Source of the DNA: Paraglomus occultum
Taxonomy: Eukaryota > Glomeromycota > Glomeromycetes > Paraglomerales > Paraglomeraceae
Direction of reading: 5' to 3'
DNA length: 21,143 bases
Assembly: GCA_910592205.1 (NCBI GenBank)
Contig: CAJVPJ010000596.1
Location: 1-21,143 of the forward strand
The translations under genes were made by a program, and so were the position numbers. Shown piece after piece: positions 1-8,880 of the stretch; position 1 is the first letter of the stretch; every line of letters begins with the position of its first letter. The notes below the pieces were generated by a model, which saw only the letters and a program-made list of their open reading frames with translations, ran no database searches and was not told the origin of the DNA.

Positions 1-132
1 TTCATTATTTATGGGATGACAAGTAATGGGTCGGTTGAATTGTTACGGCAAGCCGATCTGCTAACGTTACAAGATAAAATCTTCCTCCGCAGTCGAGCAA
101 ACCTTAGTAATGCAGTGCTAATGTTATATTAG
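1..132 (+). CDS. Possible 3' end of a gene cut by the left edge
   Basis: A frame is open from base 1 to a TAG at 130-132, giving 43 residues that begin FIIYGMTSNGSVELL and end NAVLMLY. The composition looks more like protein than random AT-rich DNA, and the start of the gene would lie outside the window. I do not recognise a domain. An open run of this length can occur by chance in one of six frames, so this is weak. It could be the C-terminus of a gene, a decayed fragment, or noise. Confidence 0.2.
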   Translation, partial: FIIYGMTSNGSVELLRQADLLTLQDKIFLRSRANLSNAVLMLY

Positions 133-1124
133 GAAATTGAACAGTGGCGTGCAGCACCAAAAAATCGAATTTAGAAGTACTATAGCAAATTCGGAGATTT
201 TAACATTAACCCATCTTGTAAATGTTTATTTGTTGATAATACTCCACGGATTGATCTAACCCACGGAAATAAACAAATTGTTCTTTTTTTTTAAATCTTT
301 TAGTTTTTTTTATCGTTATCTTCGCTTGAATCTTTAACTAATTGATCCGGACAATACCTACGTAGCCCCAGGCAAAAAGGTCAAGTAGCTGAAGCCCACT
401 TAGGCTTACGAAATTGTCTTCTGAGCGATTATGTGAACAACAGAAAGCATAATCATTGTCGCGCGTCGATAACAATTTTTAATTGTTTAATTAGTTTTGT
501 ATCAATTATTGAGTGACGTTTTACGTCGACTAGTCAAAACACTGAATCGAAACTTGCCCTGTTTAGATTTATAATAGAAATTTTCCTTCGAGTCTACGGT
601 ATTTTAATTGTTGTTATTGACATACTATGAGTACACTTATTCAGATATGAGTATGGGAAGAATACTTTGTATAGGGAGTAGTTAGAAGCACGCCTTAATT
701 AAAACACAAAGTCACTTACGAATCTTAGTTGACTATCACCAAAGTAAGGGTGATGAGTTGGTAACAACCCCGTCATTGAACGCACCTATGTAAAAAAAAT
801 ACCAATCACAACACTATCACAGGAGACTTCAATAATATCACTTTTACTTATACTCTGCATGCAATTGATTACATCAGGGATATGAAGAAAGCATTTGTAT
901 TAACCTATTTATCAACTGAAATACAAATTTTATTTTGCTATATTAGCTAAGTAAAAAATGAAAGCAAAAAATAATAGAGTAGCAAGGTAAAGCACATGAT
1001 ACTGATTATAATTAGCCAGCTCTTGCTTTGGAAGGTAAATTTAGTTTATGTCTATTAGTACTATGGCAAATCATATGTAAATTTTGTGTCAGTATTAGTA
1101 TATGATAAAAACATAATGATTTCA
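133..1124. other. Intergenic spacer, no gene seen
   Basis: AT-rich DNA with frequent stops in all six frames. I see no RNA gene, no clear inverted repeat and no coding motif here. Confidence 0.6.
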
Positions 1125-1745
1125 TGCCTACCATTCCAAGCAAATATTTCAACTCTTTAATTCCTTATCCAATTCTTTCAAATTATCTGTCATTTCACTC
1201 CAACCAAAGTCAATCCACACACGCACAAGACGTTGAACTCTTATTCTTCCTCTTCACCATAGTCTAATGACCCCATGCATCACTCCCTTTGAATGTAATT
1301 CCTGTAAGCTTTTGATGGCTAACTCCTCTTTTTTGGTAATCTTTCCCATTGTTGCAAATGGTTCTTCATAAGAATAAAGACAAATGCTTCACAAAGAACC
1401 CCAAATTTCAAAAGTCTTGGTTATGGTATGTAAATGCCTTGAATATCTTTGATAGGTCCAATGTATCTTGATTTCACTAAGCAGTTCTTCTAGTTTATCA
1501 ACAGCGTTACGCCACTCTATTGAAGAGTACATATTATTAATTCTGGAAAAGCTTTGCGTTGCGCTGATTAAACTGAGGTTAAGGCATCGTGTTCTATTTT
1601 TATAACAATTCCTCAATCATGTCAATAAAAAATTTGTAACAACGAGCTATAGTTAATACTGTAAGTTTGGGCATCGCTCTCCAATTTGAAATGGAAGAGT
1701 ATGCATTACTACTTTGAAACTTCCCATCGAATGGAACTTTAACCT
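1125..1745 (-). pseudogene. Decayed protein-kinase-like gene fragment
   Basis: Reading the minus strand from high to low coordinates, kinase-like blocks appear in different frames. Around 1361-1462 the frame reads IKDIQGIYIP, a stop, then PRLLKFGVLCEAFVFILM, like the N-lobe of fungal FunK1/CRN-associated kinases. After a frameshift, 1271-1369 reads ATMGKITKKEELAIKSLQ then ELHSKGVMHGVIRL, a catalytic loop in which the expected HGDIR has Val for the catalytic Asp. After a stop, about 1155-1241 reads RLVRVWIDFGWSEMTDN with the DFG motif kept, and a last frame change gives ELKYLLGMVG near 1125-1154. Several stops and frameshifts mean it cannot encode a kinase. Blocks reading VKVPFDGKFQSSNAYSS (about 1690-1740) and MYSSIEWRNAVDKLEELL (about 1480-1532) may belong to the upstream part. 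The exact family is inferred from motif style only. Confidence 0.6.
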
Positions 1746-2315
1746 TTTAATATCTTTTTTGATAATAGGGCGAAACATACCGTATTTCTCTGACTAAAGT
1801 TCTCCGATACTTAATTCGGTAAGTATTTTAATGCAGGTGATTATATCTGTGACTTGACGTAATTAATGTAATAGAGATGTTTGCGAGGTAATATTTATAT
1901 GTGAGAACATATAATAGACTTCACTCAATTAAATTTGGAGGTAAAATCATTGGCTATATTTTACTTAATGACACTTATTTCATTATAATACCCGCGTCTT
2001 TACAAAATTAGCGCAAGCAATACGGAATTTTGTTTGCATTCTTGATTCCTGATCACGATCTGGTTGATTGTTCGTGAACAGTGTCAATATTACTATATGC
2101 GAACAGAGTAATGTTAGACCGCTATTCCCCAAAACATTGTACGTGCTTTGCATCAAACACCATTCGTCCTGAAATAGCGTAATGTGTCAAGAGCAAACAT
2201 TCTGGGGTCGATGATCCCGACAATAATGTTGTGTTGATTGATATCATAATAGTAGTAGTAACATAATGATAATACAGTCAAATTAGAAAGTTCGCTAGCC
2301 GCGAAAACGAGAGGT
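1746..2315. other. Intergenic spacer, no gene seen
   Basis: AT-rich spacer between the kinase-like pseudogene and the 5S rRNA gene. It holds no supported ORF, repeat or RNA gene. Confidence 0.6.
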
Positions 2316-2320
2316 AAAAA
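2316..2320 (-). terminator. RNA polymerase III T-run terminator of the 5S gene
   Basis: Five T residues on the minus strand directly follow the helix I 3' strand of the 5S rRNA. This is the standard polymerase III termination signal. Confidence 0.8.
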
Positions 2321-2436
2321 GCTACGGCACCTGGTATTCCCACGTTGTCCCCAACCGTAGTACTGACCAGGCCACCAGTGGCTTAACTGCGGAGATCGGA
2401 CGGGTTCCGGTGCTTTTCACTGTGTATGGCCGTAGC
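2321..2436 (-). rRNA. 5S: 5S ribosomal RNA gene
   Basis: The minus strand from 2436 to 2321 reads as a eukaryotic 5S rRNA of 116 nt. The ends form a perfect 8-bp helix I (GCTACGGC at the 5' end, GCCGTAGC at the 3' end). Conserved blocks are present: AAAGCACCGG, CCGTCCGATC, the box A core AGTTAAGC, CCTGGTCAGTAC and GGGAATACCAGGTGC. CAGTG/CACTG can form helix II, and CCTGGT pairs with ACCAGG. Five T residues follow immediately (2316-2320, A on the plus strand), the normal RNA polymerase III stop. No second copy and no 18S/28S sequence is in the window, so this is a dispersed 5S gene. The length is slightly below the usual 118-121 nt. Confidence 0.95.
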
Positions 2437-2460
2437 TGATTTGTGGTGCAAAATCAAGTT

Positions 2461-2483
2461 CTTTATGCAAACATATGCATAAA
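2461..2483 (-). promoter_or_regulatory. Dyad with a TATA-like site upstream of the 5S gene
   Basis: An 8-bp inverted repeat, TTTATGCA at 2462-2469 and TGCATAAA at 2476-2483 with a 6-nt spacer, sits 26-47 bp upstream of the first 5S base. Read on the gene strand, the proximal arm gives TGCATAAAG at about -25 to -33. Some fungal 5S genes (Neurospora, fission yeast) use an upstream TATA-like element at about this distance. The role here is inferred from position only. Confidence 0.35.
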
Positions 2484-4806
2484 ACGTCAAACATTACCAC
2501 ATACAGACATTGGACCGGTATATAGAAAAAGGTGTTACTGTATATAAAGTCAAAACTTGTTGTTCGAATGCATCCAACCACATGATGAATCAAACGCGAT
2601 ATTTTCCTTCTGAAACGAGTTTTTGATCCAACTTTCTAATAATAGCCGGACATGGTCTGATAGCGGCTCTGCTCATGATTAACTCATGGTGCATGAAAAG
2701 ATTATATTAACCGGTATATCGCAATTGTGCACTAGTAAACGCTGTGCCATAGCAGACGTTGTCAAATCAGTCGTCTTTCTCAACCCAGCAGACTATTTAC
2801 TATTATGAATGAGCACGTCAAGTGTTTACAATAGCGTCGGTAAGCCATAACTATAGTTGTAAGCAATCAATTCCGTTACTCATTATTGGAAGAACAATAT
2901 TCAGTTGCTACCGCCATGCGTGTTTGTACGATAATTGCATTTTATATATCAATGATTATATAAAGCGTATACAGAATTGATCAAAACCCCGGATTATGCA
3001 AACAAATTTGTACCAATAACACTGTCAACGTGTACAAATGGTCCCACTGAGTTACTTGCACAAAACAACAGACTGAACAAGCATGGGTTGTTCGGAGAGA
3101 CTGGGAAACGCTCTGTATAGAAAAGGCATCGCATCGATGTTGGTTATACAACTCAACTGCGCGAAAAATCCTGTGGAAGATTGAGCAAAAAGACGAAAAG
3201 CTCGTCTACTAAAAAAAAGAAGGGGTCAACCGGTCGCTCAAAGTAACGATTTACGGTGATTGATGAATCATTATAAATCGGTCGATAGCATGTACGTCGT
3301 GTGTCTATTATGCTTATCAGAAAGAGAAAGCTTTTCTCTTGATCGTGCACATAAAATGTTAATGATGTGTAACATACACCGTAATGGTAATACCTAAAAG
3401 ACGCAATAAAAGAACCCGAAAACGCAATAAGAAATATGGGGATCACAATAGTAATAGCATGTTGTTCTGGTGGTCCGAACAAGCCAACATTACGACATAA
3501 AATTATTTGTGCTGGTCATGTGTACATTTGTAACCATCGAAGTAACTCGATTTATCAACATTATTTTTCCTGCCACCCATCACACCCCCCCCCCCCTCTT
3601 CGCCGCATATGTAATATATGAATAATAATATGAATGGCTTTTGACAAAAAGCTTGGCTAAACAGGATCTTTTTGCAATTGTCTTTCAGATACGAGTGTAA
3701 CAATATGTTAAAAACCGAGACATCATGTCCCACGTCTAAAATGCTTCAACGAACGAATTAACCATTTTTTGCTAGAATGACAATCCGCAAGGATGGGTTG
3801 AATGTCCATTTGCAACTCTTTGTCCGAAATCACACATTTTATATTTATAAAGTACAACCATAAATTTGATTGATCTGCGATCGAATGTTTTAGATAAAAT
3901 TGGAAGTGTGGAAGAGGGGGGTGGGGGAGGAGAAACATGTGCGAAACTTCAGAGATATGGTATATCAGCGTTACCGTACATATCATATTAATAAGATGTT
4001 TATTATTAAAGTTCAATGACATAATAAAAAAGGGGAGGTATTCGAATTGTACCAACCGCGGTAGAGGGGGGAGGCGGGAGAGGGAAGGAGAGTTGGCGTT
4101 AATTTCATTTTAATGAATGCTGTAAAGCTGTACGTTTAAAAAAAAAAAAGTGAATTGCAATGACTCTGGATGTGTCAACTCTTTGTAGATGAGGTTGTGA
4201 AACGGTTTCCATAATATAAATATAAACTGTACATCATATTTAAGTCCCCAAAATTCTATTTGATGATCACTTGCCGCAAATTAAAATACAGTAATAATCG
4301 TTTACATTAAGACCATCCCCCCCCCCCCCCTTTCTTTACTATTATTCGCAAACCTTATCAGTTGGGCTTTGACATGTTATATTGGTATAGAGACACAAAA
4401 TTACCGCAGTCGAAAGCAGAAAAAAATTAACAACATTAATAATATGTTTCCTCCTTTTATTAAGATTCTGAATAATCAACAGATATAAAAAATTTGCATA
4501 GCGAGAGAATTGGACAGGAGAATGATGAGAGGAAAGAGAGAAGAGGGGAGAGAGATAGTTAAAAATAACCGTTGCTTGTATAATAACTACAAACACGTTT
4601 TCATTACATATTGTGCTTGCTAAATAACGCGCGATTTACGACAATAAAAATAATAATAAAAATCAATTCCAAATTCGCCATTCAAGAGACAACCAGAAAA
4701 CGAAACCACACTCTTCTTCATGTCCAATGCAATGCTCCTTTTGTCTTTCGCATTTGTTCTCTTTAGATAATTACAACAGAAAAAAAAACAAACCACTAAT
4801 TATCAA
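2484..4806. other. Intergenic region with homopolymer C tracts
   Basis: AT-rich spacer between the 5S gene and the Thr/Pro-rich gene. Short ORFs on both strands (for example about 3153-3482 minus and 3723-4055 minus) overlap each other, use irregular composition and show no recognisable motif, so I do not call them. Runs of 12 C at 3585-3596 and 14 C at 4317-4330 are notable, as is a G-rich purine stretch near 3911-3931 and 4065-4092. No RNA gene or transposon end was recognised. Confidence 0.5.
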
Positions 4807-5700
4807 TTACACTTTCTCATTAAAAAAATTTTTAACTCTCTTGAGAATGCTCTTCCATTTAGGCTTCTTCTCGCCTTTCGCTGCGTCGTCAGTCTTTTCT
4901 TCACCACCGCTCGGCGCCGAAGTGCCTTCTCCACTAGTAGCCGGGACTTCACGTACGTCTTCTGGCGTTTCTGGAAGTGCCTTATTCTTGTGTTGTTCGT
5001 CAGGTGTAACTTCCGTAGTCGTAGTGACTTTTGTCTTTGTTGGAGGTGGAGGCGGTGGAATTGTTTCTTCTTGAGTTTTTTCTTGGGTTGTTGGAGTTGT
5101 AGTCGTTTCTTGGGGGGTTGGAGTTGTAGTCGTTTCTTTGGTTGTTGAAGGCGTTTCATCAGTCGCCGCGGGTTTACTTTCTTCAATCTTGTTATCGACA
5201 GCTGATGAAGATTCAGTTACGACAGCGCTCTTTTCTTCCTTTTGTTCGGATTTATCCTCGGGTTGTTTCTCTTGTTTCGCTGTCGTGGTAGGCTCAACAG
5301 GTACATCTTTAGCTGGAACAATCTCAGGTGACGTTTTTGCAGCAATTGGCTCTGGTGACCCAGTCGATGTAGAGTCTGGGGTTGTCTTGGTACCTGTCGT
5401 ATCGTCCTTTTTGTTGGTATCGTCCTCTTTGATATCCTCCTTCTTGATATCGCTATCAACCTTCATGGGCTCATCCTTTTGGGTTTCAGCCTTGCTGGTC
5501 TCGTCCTTGTTGGTTTCCTTATTTTTGGTTTCATCCGTTGTGGTGGCAGTCTTATCAGTATCCGCGGCAGGAGTTTTTGCCTTACCTTCCTCGACTACTA
5601 CTTCAGCGGATTGGACTTCGTCTTGGGAGGGCGGAGGACTCGAAATAACAGTAGCAACTGCAGTAGTAGTTGCTGCAACAGTAGTAGCAAAGTCGGCCAT
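4807..5700 (-). CDS. Thr/Pro/Glu/Lys-rich low-complexity protein, unknown function
   Basis: A single-exon frame of 297 codons with ATG at 5700-5698 and TAA at 4809-4807. I do not recognise it. The N-terminus is Ala/Thr/Val-rich (MADFATTVAATTTAVATV). A long disordered central part is dominated by Thr, Pro, Glu, Asp and Lys, including KETTTTPTPQETTTTPTTQE and a six-proline run. The C-terminus is basic and amphipathic, ending KPKWKSILKRVKNFFNEKV, and could form a membrane- or nucleic-acid-binding helix. I saw no cysteine. Two 27-bp direct repeats (5091-5117 and 5118-5144) encode part of the Thr/Pro repeat. A TATA-like site about 90 bp upstream supports this strand over a shorter antisense ORF. 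Real expression is likely but unproven. Confidence 0.7.
   Translation of the reverse strand: MADFATTVAATTTAVATVISSPPPSQDEVQSAEVVVEEGKAKTPAADTDKTATTTDETKNKETNKDETSKAETQKDEPMKVDSDIKKEDIKEDDTNKKDDTTGTKTTPDSTSTGSPEPIAAKTSPEIVPAKDVPVEPTTTAKQEKQPEDKSEQKEEKSAVVTESSSAVDNKIEESKPAATDETPSTTKETTTTPTPQETTTTPTTQEKTQEETIPPPPPPTKTKVTTTTEVTPDEQHKNKALPETPEDVREVPATSGEGTSAPSGGEEKTDDAAKGEKKPKWKSILKRVKNFFNEKV
5091..5144 (-). repeat. Two 27-bp direct repeats inside the Thr/Pro-rich gene
   Basis: Two adjacent 27-bp units share TTGGAGTTGTAGTCGTTTCT on the plus strand and differ only toward their ends. Being a multiple of three, they keep the frame and lengthen the encoded Thr/Pro tract. Confidence 0.8.
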
Positions 5701-5786
5701 TATGGATAACGGGAAATTGAAGTCGTCGCTAATTAAGGAGGGGGAGGAGAAGACTTGGAAAAGATAATAAATCTCGTGCTTTCTGG

Positions 5787-5793
5787 ATATATA
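5787..5793 (-). promoter_or_regulatory. TATA-like box of the Thr/Pro-rich gene
   Basis: The plus strand reads ggATATATAgg, so the minus strand reads CCTATATATCC, about 87-93 bp upstream of the ATG at 5700. Spacing and sequence suit a TATA box, and a similar element sits at the same distance upstream of the kinase gene. Confidence 0.4.
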
Positions 5794-6532
5794 GGCTGTT
5801 AAGTAATACTAGACCATAAGAGGAATTTGTACATCATTATCGGTGTACAAAGGTTTATCTGAACAATGTAACACAATAAAACCATATTAATATTAACATT
5901 AAATATATTAATATTAAATACTAAATAAATTCTCACATATGCGGACGGGCACCCCACCCTTTTCCCCTTCCCTCTCTCTCCACATTTGGATGCAAGTACA
6001 TTGGAAAGGCAATTACCAGCATTTTTTTTTTTCTGCAAGCAATGAGGCGTTTGGAACAAGTGCATCATCTTTCACAAAAAGTAGATCATTTTTGTTTCAG
6101 AATCGGTACGTCGCTTATTTTGTGCATTGGCGGCGATGTGCAGTTTGATCACGTTTTCGCATTAATCCCATCCAGGGTAATGGTAGGATCGAAAGAAGAG
6201 ATGGAAAAAAAAATGGGCCTAGTATTTAAAAAGAGTCCATTGCTCTCGATATCATTATAAAAAGTCAAGACTGTGTATGTAATGTTGTTTGTTTTTATGC
6301 ATAAATGACGTTGGTGAGAAAACGGTTACAAACTGACAAGTCATAACCATCTTTTTCATTCTTGGGAATTTAATAGCTTGAGCTTATCCCAAACATTTGA
6401 CCGCAAACGGAATGGTTGATCGAACTATTAATAAAAAAAAAGAAAAAAATATTCGCAATCTTTCACACACACACATAGGCACACATAGGCACACATAGAC
6501 ACACATAGGCACACCTGCACATATGCACATAT

Positions 6533-6565
<33 letters not shown>

Positions 6566-7131
6566 CAGTCGTTTAAAACGCGGTGAATGAAAGCAGTACG
6601 GATCGAAAGAGTCTCGCGCAAAGCACACATACAAACTTTATTTAATATTTTTTATCACGAAAGACTGATAAATACTGTCGATGCGAAACAGCAAGAAAAA
6701 TGATGCCTTTACTTTACTAATTCAAAAAACTCGACAAAAAGCTTACACATATGTATGTACATCTCTCTCTGCCCCAGTCATCCCCACCTCCACTGCGTAT
6801 AAATGATGTTCTCCCTTTGAATACATGATATATGTTCACTTGGAGTAATATTAAGAATAAAAAAATCCTAGTTGATGAAAGATTGATCGTTAATTCAGAA
6901 AAGAGAATATGATAATTATACGTTTCTGTTATTGTCTAGTAATCCATTGAGATTTTTTCTGTAGGGGCAATATCATCCATTCACTCTGAAAGAGATATCT
7001 TTGTATCTTGTGAATAAACTTAACAATTTTGCAATTATTTTGATTGTGCGGAGGAAGAGGAAAAAAAAATAGAGTATTGTGTTGATTGAGGGAGAAACTG
7101 GTAAAAACATGCCCTCGGATCCACATATAAT
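5794..7131. other. Intergenic region with a CA microsatellite
   Basis: Spacer between the Thr/Pro-rich gene and the Bqt4 stop. It contains the CA-rich repeat described separately. A plus-strand ORF at 6042-6260 (72 codons) follows a pyrimidine tract plus AG but has no recognisable motif, and I do not call it. Nothing else is supported. Confidence 0.5.
6464..6564. repeat. CA-rich mini/microsatellite
   Basis: About four copies of a 10-bp unit ACACATAGGC (one copy has GAC at its end) at 6471-6510 lead into an uninterrupted CA run at about 6533-6562. On the minus strand it is a TG run lying about 570 bp downstream of the Bqt4 stop codon. Confidence 0.9.
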
Positions 7132-8559
7132 TCATCCCAACAGGAACGGTATAACAGTCGTTGTTGCAAATCCGACGGCCGTTAAAGCCAAAACACGTAC
7201 TTTTCTTCGTTCGGCGGTTAGATCGCGCTCGAGCTCCTCACAGCGTCGTTTTAAACCAGAAACATGTTCCTTATCACGTACATCAGATGATATTTCCTTT
7301 GACGGCGCCTCCTCCGTCATTTCCGTCATTTCCGTCGTGTCCGTATTCTCTTTGTTTACAGACTCGGCAGATTTTTCATCATTTTGCACATTATTATTCT
7401 CTGGTATTTCCGTTGTGTTTTTTAGAGGTGGAGATTGATTAGTTTCATCTTCTTTTTTGTCAAGCGGTTCGTAATCGACCGACATTGCATCGTCTTCGGT
7501 TGCTCCTTTTGTTTCTTCTGTTGGACTCGTTACTGTTTCCTGTCGGACTTCTTCGACTGTGGTGAGTTCTCCAAAATTGACTTTGAGTTCGTTGAGGTTG
7601 GCAACCTTGAGTTCGTTAAGATTAGCGGAAAGTATGTCAATGTCTCCTCGTGATTCTGAAGCGCTCGGTTGTGGATATTCGGGTTTTTGAATCTCGGCGA
7701 ACGTAACTTTTCGTGCCTGAATAAATGTAATACACAAACATTGTAATGTCAGTTCTGACAGAGGACAACTCGATCGATATCGCACACTAGTGTCGTCAAA
7801 CTTTTGTATTGTACCTTTCTACGTTCAACAGGGTTAGAGAAAGAGAATAGTAAAGCTGTATGTCGCTCGATTCCGTAATCTTTGGCAAGACGTTTTGCTA
7901 AACAAAATTCCATTTGAATTTAATAAAATTGATAATTAGGTAATTCATCGAAAAACCACCGGTTCGTCCATAGTCACCAAAGCTTACCATAAGCAAGTGA
8001 TACCCTTTTTCCGTACCAACAAGAATCGAAATTTAAAGAGCGAGAGAATGCCGGGTGCGTAAGACGATGAGTGAGGCGAGTGAGCAAAAGTGGAGAAAAA
8101 GCGAGATGGGAAGGAAAGCGAGACGGAGAGATAGAGAAAAAGATTCAATCAATTATAAATACGAGACAGCCACACTACATTAACCTTTCTTCGCATTAAC
8201 GAGAAAACATACCAAGTCCCGGCCATATAGCCAACATTGCCTTCAAGCTCTACAGTTGTACTAGTCATAGAGTCTAGCCACATCATTTCTCTCTTCTCTA
8301 GTGCCTCTCCAGCAGTCGGATATGCCGCCCTAAACATATGCGTAGCGTTTACAAAATCGGTATCCAATCTTCTATATATACTGATATCGCCACGCGGAGA
8401 CGGAATTTTTACACATAGTACCGTTGTTCCCCCGATGACTAGCGATTGTAGAGGTGGTGTCGACAGGTTACTTGCTAACATGTAATTGCGATACCAGGGT
8501 AACTCTCTTAACGGAGAGGGTGAACAAGTACTGACAACAGCTGCAGTGGCAGAGGCCAT
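7132..8559 (-). CDS. bqt4: Bqt4-like inner nuclear membrane protein (KilA-N/APSES-like domain)
   Basis: Four exons on the minus strand: 8559-8213, 8004-7988, 7897-7815 and 7716-7132, joined in frame to give 343 residues. Introns are 208, 90 and 98 nt, with donors GTATGT, GTAAGC and GTACAA. Residues about 20-150 form a KilA-N/APSES-like fold: DFVNATHMFRAAYPTAGE at about 68-85, then GTWVSLAYAKRLAKDYGI at about 114-131. A disordered acidic middle follows, then a coiled-coil stretch (LKRRCEELERDLTAERR) and a C-terminal hydrophobic segment ending IPFLLG. This order, and the ending ERRKVR plus anchor, match fission yeast Bqt4 (ending EKRKVRALGG...ILPFLF), a single-pass inner nuclear membrane protein that tethers telomeres through Rap1. 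I infer nuclear-envelope tethering. A 24-bp in-frame duplication at 7581-7628 repeats NLNELKV. A soluble APSES transcription factor is the alternative, but the terminal anchor argues against it. Confidence 0.88.
7581..7628 (-). repeat. bqt4: 24-bp in-frame tandem duplication in the Bqt4 gene
   Basis: Two adjacent 24-bp units in exon 4, sharing TTGAGTTCGTT on the plus strand, encode NLNELKVA and NLNELKVN in the disordered part of the protein. The copies have diverged at a few positions, so the duplication is not very recent. Confidence 0.8.
7988..8004 (-). other. bqt4: 17-nt microexon of the Bqt4 gene
   Basis: The minus-strand sequence GGTATCACTTGCTTATG is flanked by an AG acceptor (8006-8005) and a GTAAGC donor (7987-7982). 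Exon 1 ends with TG and exon 3 starts with CA, so the microexon completes Trp (TG+G), adds V-S-L-A-Y and begins Ala (G+CA). The product WVSLAYAKRLA fits the conserved W-V-P-L-x-x-A-x-x-L-A core of KilA-N/APSES domains. Skipping it would shift the frame. Confidence 0.85.
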
Positions 8560-8880
8560 GGTTATGTTGATTTCTAGGAAAGAAAGGCTTGGTATAAAAA
8601 ACGTGAGGAGGTGAAAGAGAGTGAGAATAGATAGATATATGTAGAGGAAGAGAGGAGAAAAGTGTGTATATGAACTAGGACGTTTTTCTTTATGAACAAC
8701 AGATAATGAAAAGCTTAACTTTTTGGCAGAAAAGGGTGTCCCGTCCCGCAGTGTTGTTTAAAATCAAGTGACTGGCTGTGCTTTGTAGGACAGAAAACTC
8801 CGAAACCGGTATAATAGAAACGCAGTTTGCCCATTTAAATTCTCACACAACAACTGAATTTGGTGAATGAATGATAAAAT
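8560..8880. promoter_or_regulatory. Divergent promoter region, Bqt4 / NDUFAF7
   Basis: 321 bp separate the Bqt4 ATG (minus, 8559) from the NDUFAF7 ATG (plus, 8881), so both promoters must share or adjoin this stretch. A TATAAAA lies on the plus strand near 8592-8598 and an ATATAT motif near 8635-8641, about 75-80 bp upstream of Bqt4. I found no CCAAT box. A purine-rich GA tract covers about 8604-8660. Assignment of any element to one gene is inference. Confidence 0.45.

Noticed and set aside
3020-3080. tRNA-like box A (TAACTCAGTGGGACC) on the minus strand
   Set aside because: No matching T-loop box B and no acceptor stem can be formed at the needed distance.
3153-4055. Minus-strand ORFs of about 110 codons
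   Set aside because: They are odd in composition (Phe/Ile/His-rich), overlap C tracts and other ORFs, and show no domain or promoter.
5138-5767. 209-codon plus-strand ORF rich in Ser and Val
   Set aside because: It is antisense to the longer minus-strand gene, its bias is the mirror of the Thr/Glu-rich repeats, and the TATA-like site supports the minus strand.
6042-6260. 72-codon plus-strand ORF after a pyrimidine tract and AG
   Set aside because: Splice-like signals exist, but there is no recognisable motif, no upstream exon and no polyadenylation signal, so chance is the simpler explanation.
6464-6564. CRISPR-like regular repeats
   Set aside because: The units are 10 bp and directly adjacent without spacers, so this is a microsatellite.
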